This document shows positions 12,396-24,085 of a DNA stretch of 64,000 bases, one piece after another. Source of the stretch: Cannabis sativa (lineage: Eukaryota; Streptophyta; Magnoliopsida; Rosales; Cannabaceae); assembly GCF_029168945.1 (NCBI RefSeq), contig NC_083602.1, forward strand, positions 88,174,027-88,238,026, written 5' to 3'. Positions within the stretch are counted from its first letter, which is position 1. Every line of letters starts with the position of its first letter. The translations under genes were made by a program, and so were the position numbers. The notes beneath the pieces are model-generated. The model was given only the letters and a program-made list of their open reading frames with translations. It searched no databases and had not been told where the DNA came from.

Positions 12396-12690
12396 AAAAA
12401 AACACACAAAAATAACAAAATTACAAAAATATAATTGTAAGAAATTTTAATAACTTTTTTTTTTTTACTATTTTATTTACATAATATATAATCTTTGAAT
12501 GTATTTTTATATTATACTCTTGTGTTGATTTTTTTTTACTATTTTTATATTATACTCTTGTTATTTTATTGTTCGTTTTTTATTATTTATATATTTTTTT
12601 GATGTTTTGATATATTTTTCTATTATTTTTATGTGATTTTTTCGTTATTTTTATAAATACGGTAAAAATATATATAAAAAAATCTTTTTA
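12396..12690 (+). repeat. T-rich dispersed repeat, copy b
   Basis: Same layout as the copy at 9962-10250: acacaaaaataacaaaatta at the left, repeated ttatattatactcttgtt and ttattatttatat words in the middle, and ataaatacggtaaaaata near the right end. Confidence 0.5.
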
Positions 12691-12742
12691 AAGTGTAGAA
12701 AATTTAAGAAAAAAAAATAATTCATCTAAATTTTTCTAATTA

Positions 12743-13771
12743 ATTTGTGATTTAACTAGACGTACTTACCATTAAAAGTAGGAAATACCTTATAATAAAA
12801 ACAAAATCAAAATGATGTTTCTCACTAGAAACATGTAATTATATTTTTAAATGCGTGAAGCAAGCAATTGGCTTATATACCATATGTATGTATAGAAAAT
12901 TTTACAATGCTCTTTTGGGGTGTATTCATGCGCTTATTTATATCGGCATTCAGAAAAAATTTTAGCTTTTTTTTTTTTTTTTTTTTTTTAGTTATGTAAG
13001 TTGTAATTATTTAAAATATTTTAATAAATTTTGAAAAATTCAAAAAAAACATTTAACACATTGAAAATAAAGTTCAAACAGTCTGTTACATACGTGACTC
13101 TTTCATTTTATACGCAGAAAAAACTATTTGAAGAACACGGTTTTTTCTATTATAAAGTATTCTAAATTTTTCAAAATTTTACAGAATGTCTTAAATAATA
13201 ATAACACACACAACTATAAAAAAATTATACTAAATTTGTTTCTTAAATATCGAAATAAATAAGAGGTTTATCAGTGTAGGGGTGCATTAATTTGTGATTT
13301 AACTAGACATACTTATATAAAAATCAAAATGATGTTCCTCACTAGAAACTTTTAATTATATTTTTAAATGCGTGAAGCAATGCAATGGCTTATATACCAG
13401 ATATGTATAGAAAATTTTACAATGCATTTTTTTTAAAAGAAGTGCATTTTACCATATATGTATATTGGTATTTAAAAAAAATATACATTGTAGTTATTTA
13501 AGACATCCTACAAAATTTTGAGAAATTCAGAAAAATTTAACACGTCAAAAATAGGATTCAAACAATTTGTTGCATAAGTGATTTTTTTATTTTATACACG
13601 TAATAAACTGTTTAAGCACTGTTTTCTCTATTATAAATTATTTCAAATTTCTCAAAATTTTACAAAATGTCTTAAATAATAATAACGTATATAATTATAA
13701 AAAAATTATACAATTTTTTTTTTAAATGCCAAAATAAATAAGAGGTGTATAAATGTAGGGGTGCATTATAT
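12743..13771. repeat. Tandem duplication of a fold-back repeat next to the P450 promoter
   Basis: Two adjacent units, about 12743-13282 and 13283-13771, share the same order of words: a start with taatttgtgatttaactaga, then tcactagaaac, aatgcgtgaagca, tggcttatatacca and agaaaattttacaatgc, and an end with aataagaggt..tgtaggggtgcatta. Each unit contains an internal inverted repeat (attttgaaaaattc against its complement further right). Divergent single pieces of the fold-back part lie at about 11340-11480 and 20890-21010. The second unit ends about 290 bp upstream of the CYP93 start codon. Confidence 0.7.
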
Positions 13772-14064
13772 AGAATCACCCTATAAACTTACTAAGATAT
13801 ATGTAAAGAACCCAATAGTGGTACCCATGCTGCCACGGTTTCCAAGTAGTAATAGCACTATATATGTGTACTATATCATCTCAGTCTCGAAAAGCTCTCC
13901 ATATCTCAAATTTATTGCTACCTATTACAAAACAAGCCTTCAAAACCATTTCTTTCTTTCTTTCTTTCTCTTATAAGATAATGTAAAGTTATAAACATAA
14001 AGTACATTTAGTTTTTTCTTTTTTCTCTTCTTCTTTTATTTTTTCCACACAAGAGAGAGCCAAA

Positions 14065-17000
14065 ATGATAGTGGAATACTTAGCACTCTTTGTTGTCATA
14101 TTCCTTATAGTTCGACCAATTTTAAACAAAATTTTCCGAACAAACAAACTCCCACCAAGCCCAATAGGATTACCAATAATTGGCCATTTTCACCTCCTTG
14201 GACCCATAATCCACCGTTCATTCAAACAATTCACCGATCGTTATGGCCCCATAATTTCACTTCGCCTGGGTTCAATCCCATGCATAGTCATATCTTCACC
14301 CGAACTCGCAAGAGATTTTCTCAAGACAAACGAGCAATATTTTTGCGAACACAACGCATCCATTGCGGTAAACCGGCTAACCTACGCCTCGTCGGTAGCC
14401 TTCGCGCCATATGGGCCCTACTTCAAGTTCATAAAAAAGCTCACTATTAATGAGTTGCTGGGCACTCGCCCAGTCAACAGTTTTGCCGCGCTGAGAACAA
14501 AAGAGCGCAATAGGTTCTTGCAACTCTTGAGGGAAAAATCTCAGCGCGGTGAAACAGTTAACCTGACTGATGAGTTGCCTAAGCTTTCGAACAACATAGT
14601 TTCACAAATGATTTTGGGTACATCTAATGATGGTGACTATGCTGATGAGGCTAGGATTGTGATTAAAGAAGTGACTAAGGTTTTTGGAGAGTTTAATTTA
14701 TCTGATTTTGTTTGGTTTTTAAAGAATGTGGATTTGCAGGGTATTGGGAAAAGAATTGAGGCTACTTTTAAGAAGTATGATACTTTGTTAGAGAAGATTA
14801 TTTCAGAACGAGAAGAGCTAAGGCGAAAAAGAAAGAAAATGGCATCATTAGTCAATAATGATATTGATCAAAATTATGAAAATGGGGTACTTAATAATAA
14901 TAATAATAATGTGGAGGTGAAAGATTTTCTTGATATTTTGCTTGATAATTTGGAGGACCACAAAGAAGACATCAAATTGTCTAGGGTTCACATCAAAGCC
15001 ATCATTGTGGTAAGTACTTCTACTTTATTATTTATTCTTCTTAATTGTTTAATTAAGTAGTACAATTTTCATCTTTTGTTTTTTTTTTCTTTATAAAAAT
15101 ATAAACCAATCTAACCACAATTTGGTAAAATTTTACTGATTAGATAAATATTATGTTTGGTGTGATTTTATAAAAAAAAAAAAAATTTGGTATTCGTCCC
15201 ACACATACTGAGTAATTTATGATATTTATATTACAACTAGTAACTATCAAATCTTAATCCATGATAGAGTTTTGATAATTAAGATAAATAGTATGATTTT
15301 ATTTTATCAAAGGATAATTATATAAAATATTATTTTATTTTTTTGTAAATTTTTTATATTTTTATGTTTAAAAATATTTTTTTTAACATTTGAATGGTGG
15401 TCTATAGAATTAATAAAAAATTACATAAAAGTAATAGAAAAATAACATTCAAATAATATCAAAATAACAATAAAAATAATATACAAATAATAAAAAATTA
15501 AAAACAAATTAATAAGAGTATAACAAAAAAATATATTAAAAAACTATATTTTTTGTAAATAAAATTAAAAAATTATAAAAATATTTAAAATTCCGTATAA
15601 TCATATATATATATATTTTTTGAAATGAAAGTTATCATTTTATTAAACGATTAACTCAGTTACCAAACTTGATAACAAATCAATTGAAAGAGTGTTTAAA
15701 TTGAAAAGGTTATCAGAATGGAATACAGAGGCACTCACAAAAAAGTGAGCTGCTACATTACTAATAATTCCTTTTATCAATTTATATATAAAAGTAAATT
15801 ACTAAAGTGACCAATATCTCTTCAACCAAAAAAAAAAAAAAAGTGACCAATATAGCATCTTTGAGGTATTTATTATTTACTAGCATTGATCTAGATCTAG
15901 CTACTACAGACAACAAATTTATTACACATCAGATGTCATATAAATTAGGGGTGTTCGCGGTGCGGGTGGTGCGGTTTTTGACTATTTTTTCAAACCAACC
16001 CACACATGCGGTTTTTTCAATTTCTCAAACCGCACCCGCACCGCGTAACTAAAAAACCGCCAAAACCGCACCGCAAAAAATGGTGCTGTGCGGTGCAGTT
16101 TATGCGGTTTCGCGGTTTGGACTATCATTAACTAATTAAACTATCACAAATACAACAAAGTTTGAGCAACATTTGTCAAAAGTACTATAAGACTTAAAAA
16201 TAAATATGAAAAAAAAAAATTTAAAGTTTCAACAATACAATAATTAGTGGGCTTAGATTGGGCCTTCACATATTAAACCAAAATAAATATGAAAATTGGT
16301 ATTTTTATAATATGCGGTGCGATGCGGTTTGAACCGCATATTAAAAATTCAAAACCGCAAACCGCACCGCACCGCGCGGTTTAGGAAAAATCCAAACCGC
16401 GACCGCACCGCAAAGAATTTCAAACCGTATTTTTTTTGCGGTGCGGGCGGTTTGAACGGTTTGAGTGGTTTGATGAACACCCCTAATATAAATGAGTAAT
16501 TAGTAGTTTTTATAATTATTATTAAATTAAAAAATATATAAATCATCATCAAATTATGCCCATAACAATATAGTATTATATTAATCCAATACTAAGTAAT
16601 TTTGAGAATAGACTCACATTCATATTATTAAATTACTTTTAATATATCAAATATTATATGATTACACTTTTTTGATAAAAAAATTATTAAAAATTAGAAA
16701 AATAACCCAACATTTTTGAACTAATTAAGTGATTTACTACCTTGAAGTTTTTCTACCAAAAAAAAAAAGACAAATTAATTATTGTACTATAGACAGTGTT
16801 AGTTGTGATACATAAATGCTCATTGATAGAGATTTCTTTGACAAAAATTTGTAACTGAAACTTTAAAGCACTAGTAAAGTGAAGGTCTAGAGATATTGAA
16901 GGTCTAATTAATTTTTTTTAAAAAGGAAAAAAGAACAATAGAGCCTCTAATTTAGAGTATAGCCTTATATATCCCAAATATTTAAGTAACTATTGTAGGG

Positions 17001-18126
17001 GACCAATTGTTTCTTTTAAATGCAGCCTCATCTATCTAGAAGGAAAAAGAGCAAGAGTAGAAAAATCACATTATTATTTGCCTTTTTTTAGGGAATTATA
17101 AACACAAGTTAATACTTAATTTCACGAGAGCTATAAATAAATTATAAAATAACAAAAATATACTTTATAATTATAATACAATTATAAATAAATTATAAAA
17201 CAATAAAATGAACAATTTATTATTTTTACTAAAAAGATAAAATAATTCAAATCGTAAAAATATTTTTTTTTTCCATGTTGATGTATTTTTGTAATTTTTT
17301 TAATATTTTTGATCTATTGACTAAATTTTCATAAATTTAAGCATAATAACAAGTACAATTTGACTTTAAATAGTCACAATAGACACCAAACACAATTGAA
17401 TAATTTGATAAGCTAGTATTATTTTGTTACTTGTAGGATTACTTCACTGCAGGCACAGACACAACAGCAATTACAACCGAATGGGCTTTGGCCGAGCTCA
17501 TCAACAATCCAAAGGTGCTCGGAAAAGCCCGACAAGAGATCGATCGAGTGGTCGGAAAGACGCGTCTTGTAGGCGAATCGGACAGTCCAAATCTCCCATA
17601 CATTCAAGCTATTATAAAGGAAACCCTAAGGCTACATCCACCATTGCCTTTGCTTGAAAGGAAATGTGTTAAACAATGCCAAATAGGAGAGTACATTATT
17701 CCTGAAAATGCCATGCTTTTTGTGAACAATTGGGCCATGGCAAGAGACCCAAAGACATGGGAAAGCCCAATGGACTTTAGGCCCGAAAGATTCTTAGTGG
17801 AGTCCAACGAGGGTGGTGAACTAAAAATGGGCCCAATAGATGTGAAAGGTAATAACTTTCAACTTTTGCCATTTGGAGCTGGGAGGAGGATGTGCCCTGG
17901 AGTGAATTTGGCCACACAGATGTTGCCTGCTTTACTAGCCAATATAATCCAATGTTTTGATCTGACGGTTCCTGATTCTCAGGGTGGAGATCCAAGGGCT
18001 GTGAATGATCTAGGTGTTCTTAATATGGAAGAGGCACCAGGTTTCACTGGCCCAAGGCTCCATGAGCTAATATGCCTCCCAGTTCCTAGATTGGGCTCAC
18101 CACTTATAAGTACTATTGAAGCTTAA
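14065..18126 (+). CDS. CYP93: Cytochrome P450 of the CYP93 family (flavone synthase II-like), 2 exons, 544 aa
   Basis: Exon 1 is 14065-15009 (315 codons) and exon 2 is 17437-18126 (229 codons plus TAA). The phase-0 intron is GT..AG and lies just before the I-helix, as in other CYP93 genes. Visible parts: N-terminal membrane anchor (residues 5-20), proline hinge PPSPIGLP (30-37), I-helix AGTDTT (320-325), K-helix ETLR (377-380), PERF (431-434) and haem loop FGAGRRMCPG (461-470) with Cys468 as iron ligand. All core motifs are intact, so it is probably functional. The family includes ER-bound flavonoid enzymes such as flavone synthase II, flavanone 2-hydroxylase and isoflavone synthase. Exon 1 reads most like FNS II (HLLGPIIHRSF, DFIWFxKNxDLQG-like region), while the C-terminus resembles CYP93C, so the substrate is unsettled. 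Odd points: the usual C-helix Trp is Phe120 in PYFKFIKKL, and an Asn-rich linker precedes the I-helix. A relic copy lies downstream. Confidence 0.9.
15318..15603 (-). repeat. T-rich dispersed repeat, copy c, inside the CYP93 intron
   Basis: Reverse-complement copy of the repeat at 9962-10250: the plus strand shows acataaaagtaatagaaa, caaataatatcaaaataaca and caaataataaaaaat words in the order expected for the inverted element. It adds about 290 bp to the P450 intron. Confidence 0.55.
15618..15788 (-). pseudogene. 3' end of a LINE (RNase H tail) in the CYP93 intron
   Basis: On the minus strand a short frame reads SNVAAHFFVSASVFHSDN, similar to the C-terminal SNxVAHxLAxxS segment of plant LINE RNase H domains and to the copy at 26195-26619. 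It is followed by stop codons and an A-rich end (tcatttcaaaaaa read on the minus strand). This is the usual look of a severely 5'-truncated LINE insertion. No target duplication was identified. Confidence 0.5.
15938..16493. mobile_element. Non-autonomous hAT element with 8-bp TSD in the CYP93 intron
   Basis: The element spans 15946-16485 (540 bp). It starts TAGGGGTGTTC and ends GAACACCCCTA, a terminal inverted repeat. The octamer atataaat is repeated exactly on both sides (15938-15945 and 16486-16493), matching the 8-bp duplication made by hAT transposases. Subterminal regions are packed with gcggttt / aaaccgc words in both orientations. There is no transposase frame, so it was mobilised in trans. 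It lies entirely within the P450 intron. Confidence 0.93.
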
Positions 18127-18689
18127 TTAATTAGATCATTTGTGTGCACAACTATATATAAATAGTAATTATATAAATATATTACTGGGGGTAAGTTGAA
18201 AAATGTCTCTTTTATTCATCAATTAATCAAATTTACCTCTAATTTTATATTTATTTAAAACATACCTCTTTTTATATGTATTGTACCCAAAATACCCTCA
18301 CATAAGAGAATCACATGGAGAGTATCTTAAAGTGACAGGGGCAAAATTAGTACAATGTTTAAAAAAGAAGGTAAAAATGATAGATTTTAAAAAAGAAGGT
18401 AAAAATAAAAGAGGAGAATATAAAAAGGGTATAGAGTGTAATTTCCTCTATATTACTGGCCATTTAATTGTTTTTCAAGCTTGTTTTGTTTCTGATTGGT
18501 ACTTGTTTTTCTCCTCTTTTTAGGAGTTTTATTGAACATTATGACAATTTTATTATTGTTGTTGATGGATATGATATGATAAGAATATAGTACTTCTTTT
18601 CTATCATGTAAGAGTTGGAGTTTTCAAAGAGAAAATATGAACGGTTACCAAATCACCACAAATTTGTATGTGAGCTAAGGGAAAAATAA
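18127..18689. other. 3' flank of the P450 gene
   Basis: AT-rich sequence following the CYP93 stop, presumably containing its 3' UTR. A short direct repeat (aaaaaagaaggtaaaaatga-like, at about 18361 and 18389) is present. No further gene is visible. Confidence 0.4.
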
Positions 18690-19540
18690 AGAATTTGTAT
18701 TGTATAATATTGTGTCGGATTGTATTGTATAATATTGTGTTAGATTGTATTGTATTATATTAGTACTATTTAATACAATATACACTATGTGTTTGGTATT
18801 GATTTGTATTGATAGGTTGTTTACAATAAATCCGACCTTAATTTTGGCCCCGGCCCTAGATCCAGACCCCATCCCCAATGGGGTTTGGGTCAGGATTTAG
18901 GAGTTTAAGGTTCAGGTTTAGGGCCAGTGTCCAATGTCCGAATTTGGGGCTGGGGTTAAGATTCGGGTCCAAAATCCAAGTTCCGAGGTCTTAGGCTAGT
19001 GTTGGGTCCCGAGGCTAGGCTCCATATTTGGGTCTAGGTGCCCTGGGTCTAGGTTCAGGGTCCAGGGCCGGGCCTGAGTTGAGATCTGAATCAAGGATCT
19101 GGGTCTGGGGCCGGGTTCAAGTCAAGGTCTGGGTCCGAGGCCGAGTCTAGGTTCAAGGTCTATGTTTAAGGTCTAGGTTCGGGGGCGAGTCTAGAGTCTA
19201 GAGCTGAGTTTAGGGTCCGAGGCTGGATTCGAGGTCCAGGTTCAGGGTCAGGGCCAGGTCCAAGTCCAAGGTCTGGGTCTAGGTCTAGGTCCGGTTCTGG
19301 GTTCGAGTTCAGGTCTATGGTCGGGTCCGAGTCTGAACCGGGTCCCTAATCACCGACCCTTATTAAATATTATGATACAAGCTAAAACAAACTATTCAAT
19401 GCCTATTAAATAATACAATTCAAATTGTATAAATTTGTTAGTCTTTTTTTAAAAGGAATTTATTACTCTTAATAATTAATATAATAATATTTTATCCAAA
19501 TACAATGTCTATTGTAATTTAATACAATAAATTTCACATA
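18690..19540. repeat. AT-rich fold-back element with a G-rich minisatellite-like core
   Basis: Outer parts (18690-18830 and about 19365-19540) are AT-rich with gtattgtataat / ttaatacaata words in opposite orientations. The core, about 18838-19355, is a G-rich degenerate array built from six-to-twelve-base words such as gggtctaggt, ggttcagggt, ggtccgagg. The same kind of core recurs at about 27147-27245 inside a Harbinger MITE. There is no coding potential. The ends are not fixed. Confidence 0.55.
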
Positions 19541-22240
19541 CGACCTACTAAATGAGTTCTAATCGTGAGTATGTAAAATCTAATGTAATGACACCAACAA
19601 CATATATACCACACCTTTTTGTGGTGGTTAGGGATTTAAAGTTTCCTTTAATATTTATCACAAATTAGGAGACACTTTTCTACTTATAGGAAATAAAGGA
19701 ATGTACATGAACCATCTAGTATTTAAGTTTCTAGTTAGCTCCAATAAAGGTACCGCCGACGATAGAAATGCAAGTAGCTGCACATAGTTAGGTGTCATTG
19801 AGTTTCTAGTATTTAATATGGGAAATTTACATGGTGTACTAACTTTTACCATTTTTTCACAAAAATACTGTCAGGCGGTATTTTTTACTTTTTTACTGTA
19901 TTTTTTATAAGTTTCATACTGCAGTATACTGTGTTAAGTTTTTACTGGTGTTCTACTGGTGTTTTATTGGTGTTCTACTGTTGTTTTGAGCTGTTCTGCT
20001 TTATATTTTACTAGTGTTTTATAAAACACAGTATTTTTGTAAAGATTTCTGTGTGACAGTATTTTTGTAAAAATTAACTTAAATTCTAATATTTTTGTAA
20101 GTTTCCCTTTAATATTGAGATGTTATCACCACAATAATGTGCAACAATTACTTATTTTACCATTGGAATAGCACTTATTATATTTTGCAATTGTCCTTAA
20201 AAGCAACACCAATGTTCGTTGCTACTAAAGTTGCTGTAAGAAAAATGGGATGATAATCATATTGGTAAAATTTATTAATTTTTCTACCACAAATACAAGC
20301 ATCCTTGCTCCAATCTTAAAAAGTATTTTATTTATTAAAAAATTAAAATAATAATAAAAAATATTTTTTTAGTGTAATTTTTTATATTGTGGTTGAAATA
20401 AAAAATGTTTTTGACGCTAAATTTAGTGATAGTATGACACTAAATTTAATGTATAGTTTGGAAATGTTCTAAGTACTTAATATTTTAATATTAAGAGCAT
20501 GACCTGGAAAAAAATGGGCCAAAAACTACTTTAATAAATTTTTTAAAAAATAGACCCTTTTATATGTATTATTTTTTTGTAGTGTAATTTTTTTAAGAAA
20601 ATACATAGGTCATATATATGTGTGTTGGGTTTTGGGGTTGAGTTTGAGTGGGCCCTAAGCACGGACCTAGCCTGCCTTAGCCTAGAGCCGGACCTGTTTA
20701 AGAGCACACAAATGTTTTTTTTTTCTATTTTTAGTTACATCTAAATTTTAAACAATGTAAAATTATAGAATATTAAAGATAAATACTTTAGAATTGTTGT
20801 ACTTAAATATTTAGATTTATACAAATATTTTAAATATAGGGTGTTTCTACAATGTACTGATGCTTTTTTAATCTGTTTCAACATTTAGGAAAAAAATTAG
20901 TCCAATTTTTTTCATAGTCGTGTATGTTATAACTGTTTAAGACATCATGCAAAATTTTAAGAAATTCAGAACAATTTACGATATAGAAAACAATGTTCAT
21001 ACATTTTATTTCACACGTGTTGACCCTCAAAAATCGCTAAGTGTAATTTTTAGAGTCATTCGTGTTATACCCAAAAGTTCACTAAGTATAAATTCCAAAA
21101 TACGCTTAAAAAATATTAACAAAGAAACGAAAGTCGACCCACTTAAAGGACAAGCCGACACGAGGAGGAGTCAAGGCCTAGGTTAAGCTCCTCACGCGAG
21201 GAGCTCCCTGTTGTCTCAGCTGCTGCTCCACCATCTGCGTGCGTCCAAGGGAGCTGGACCTTCCCACTCCCGTCATTCCTCACACGCACCAAAGGAGCTC
21301 CCCGCTCCCATCACTCCTTGCACACACCAAAGGGATCCCCCCGCTCCACGCACTCCCCACGAGCCAAAGGAGCTCCCTACTCCACTTACCTCTCCCCGCT
21401 CTCTTTCTCTCCTCACGCTCTTTTGCTCCCTTCGTAACGTCTTAACCTCTAAGGACGCCACATGTGTGCTTTTATAAATTAGTTTATAATGATAAACTAA
21501 CGATTTAATTAAAATTTGTGATTTAAATAAACTTTACTAAGATAAATTTTAAAATATACAAGGTTATCCCATGTTACAAAAGTTTTACAAAAAATTTAGT
21601 TAAGGTTTATATTCAATATACTATACAGATACAACGCCAAAATATCCCCTAACAACTCGACTCTGCAGGTTGGATAGATCGATATGTACATTACCGAAAA
21701 ACACTGTTGACTCATGGTTGCCCTAATTTACCCTTGTCCTTACCTGGACCACAAAGCACCCGTGAGTCACAAAGACTTAACAAGAAAAGTAAAAGCAATA
21801 AACACATGCCAACATATAAATAATAATTCCAGTCAATCACGTACAAGCAATACAAATAATCACATATGTATAACAATTCAAAACTACATAATTATCTATC
21901 TAATAAGACAAGCTAAAATAGTTACTTCATAAAGTAACCCTATCCATTGTTGTCTAATGAAACAACCTTAATAAGCCTAACCAGGCATCCAATGTAACTA
22001 CCATTACCTAATGAGGTAATCGATAAGTAAGAAACCTAACAACGGTTTCAATTTAGAATAATGAATCCTTCTTACAAAATAGTGATTACCATATCTTATA
22101 AATTATAATCGATAATAATCGAATCATAAACGATAATAACCGTAACTTATCTTCACATGCTAAGTGGTACGAATATACTTTTCTTACTTCACATCCTTAT
22201 TCAGGTACCATTCAAAGGTAATCAAGAAAAGAACTCGGCA
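19541..22240. other. Gene-free DNA: MITE fragment, T-rich repeat, minisatellite
   Basis: Contains a variant T-rich repeat with actggtgtt words (about 19850-20100), a fragment of the hairpin-MITE family (about 20330-20480), a divergent fold-back piece (20890-21010), and a C-rich degenerate tandem repeat at about 21280-21400 with a period near 40 bp built around accaaaggagctccc. About 21010-22240 could be a decayed LTR, but I saw no paired end or priming site. No gene is supported. Confidence 0.4.
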
Positions 22241-22278
22241 AGAGTACGTGATCCCAAAAAAGGGCCAAGCCTTTTATA

Positions 22279-22434
22279 AGTAATTGGGCCATGGCAAGAG
22301 ACCCAAAGAGTTGGGAAAGCCCAATGGACTTTGAGAGCCAAAGATGGGCCAGCACCAGATAAATGTGATTTAAAATGATCACTTAATTCAACTTTTGCCA
22401 GAGTGAACTTTGATGTTGCCTATTTTACTACTAT
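22279..22434 (+). pseudogene. Relic of a second CYP93-like gene, haem loop deleted
   Basis: 22282-22331 is nearly identical to 17726-17775 in exon 2 of the intact gene (NWAMARDPK.WESPMDF region). A second block, at about 22387-22434, matches the stretch ending in QLLP and the stretch starting in VN..MLPALLA, but the bases between them, which code for the haem loop, are missing. Stops and deletions make it non-coding. It is on the same strand, about 4.2 kb downstream of the intact gene, and no exon 1 homology was noticed. Best read as the remnant of a local duplication. Confidence 0.85.
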
Positions 22435-23689
22435 AGGCACTAATCGACTTCAATTATGTTACCAAGTCTTACTTTTTTACAATCTTCTTCATAGCTATAA
22501 TTATTGTTTATTGGTCTTTGTAAATCATACAGAAGAGTCAAAACGAGATGAACTAGTTTATGAATAAGAGTATTATCTTTTGATTTCCTTGCCTCTACTA
22601 ATCTTCTAATAAGAGTATTCCCAATAGAAAAGTAAATTAGTGATATAAAACTAAAATATAATTCACTTACTAAAAAATATATTCCAATAGACAGTGTGCC
22701 AGCACAAATTTATTATATAGTAAATGTTATCTCAACTTTATTTGCAATATTATAAATACACTATTTTTTCATATACTATATGTTATTTATATTATTTTAT
22801 TAACATATTTATCATTAAACTATTTATATTATCTTCTGAGTTTATGATAGTTAAACTCTCCTAACCATAGTTTCACTTGTACTTAATCTTTTAAGTTCAA
22901 ATTTTAGTGGTAAAACCTTCCAAACTATTAAACTATTAACAAATTTAAACTGTCATCCGGTTAATCCTCACCACAAATTATTTATGTGTATAGTCTTATA
23001 CAGAATTCTTCCTTCACCCAATCCAAGTTAACCAACTTTGAAATTGAAGAGGCTATGATGTACACCCAAGTCAATCATGAGGCCGTGAACAATGTTTATT
23101 GTTATTATAGTGATTTTTTTTGAGAAATTTCCAATTTATGTGGTCGAAAATATAGTTTTAAATAATTGAATTTAGTACATAAATAAAAGAAACTTTTATA
23201 CAATAATCAAAATTAAAAAAAAATTTAGAAATATACGTTAATGCGGAAATTTTTTTTATTTTTACGTTTGGAATTTTTTTATTTACAAAAATACTTTTTC
23301 AGTAAAAATAATAAATAATTTATTTATTTTACATTTATCATGTAACTGTATTATAATTGTCATGAGTTTATGTTTTTGGTTATTTTTGTTGTTTTATAAT
23401 GTATTTATTTTTGATTAATAATTGTCGTAGTTAATTTCTTGTTGTTTTCATATTTTTTTTTACTTTTTGCTGAAAAAAGTATATTTTTATAATTTTAAAA
23501 TTTTACGAAGATATTTTTTTAAATAAAAAATTTCAGGCTGTAAAATTGTAAATAAAATATAAAAAAAATTATTTTTGAAAATTCTCAAAAAAAAAAAAAA
23601 TAATACTTATGCAACAAGGTATTTAAAATCCATTAAAAAAAAACAAGTTATAAATTCTATTTCAGTACTATAGAATATATATAAAAAAA
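22435..23689. other. AT-rich DNA, no gene
   Basis: No open frame of interest. About 23235-23560 has a layout similar to the T-rich dispersed repeats but is very divergent. A short gagtattcccaatag word at about 22610 may mark a MITE end. Confidence 0.35.
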
Positions 23690-24085
23690 AATAATTAGAA
23701 TTTTTGCCCCCTGAACTTTTGATATCTACCAAATCATGCCCCCTGAACTTTTAAGGTCATTGAAAATGCCCCCTGAACTATTGAGATTGTTGGATTTAAG
23801 GACTTTTTTCTAATTTTAGTAAAAAAGTCTAACATGGATGAAAGTTCAAGGGGCATAATTTAGTGCATGTTAAAGTTCGAAGGGCATGATTTGGTAGATA
23901 TCAAAGTCTGGGGAACATGGTTTAGTACATAAACAATCATTGAAATAGTAAAATTGAATAAAATTAGACAAAAGTCCTTAAATCCAACAATCTCAATAGT
24001 TCAAGGGGCATTTTCAATGACCTTAAAAGTTCAAGAGGCATGATTTGGTACATGTCAAAGTTCAGGGGCAAAAATTTAATTAGCC
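23690..24085. mobile_element. Fold-back MITE family 2 (tgccccctgaac), copy 1
   Basis: A 396-bp imperfect palindrome. The left arm has three successive gccccctgaact words, and the right arm carries their complements (agttcaaggggca). Ends read ataattagaatttttgcccc and ggggcaaaaatttaattagc. A second copy of nearly the same length lies at 60297-60693. No coding capacity; superfamily not determined because no target duplication was found. Confidence 0.8.

Noticed and set aside
20575..20587. ttttttgtagtg, a possible CACTA right end
   Set aside because: It lies to the left of the only CACTA start, has no subterminal repeats and sits in T-rich DNA; likely chance.
21211..21477. Pro/Ser-rich open frames on both strands
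   Set aside because: Explained by the C-rich minisatellite; low-complexity translation without a domain.
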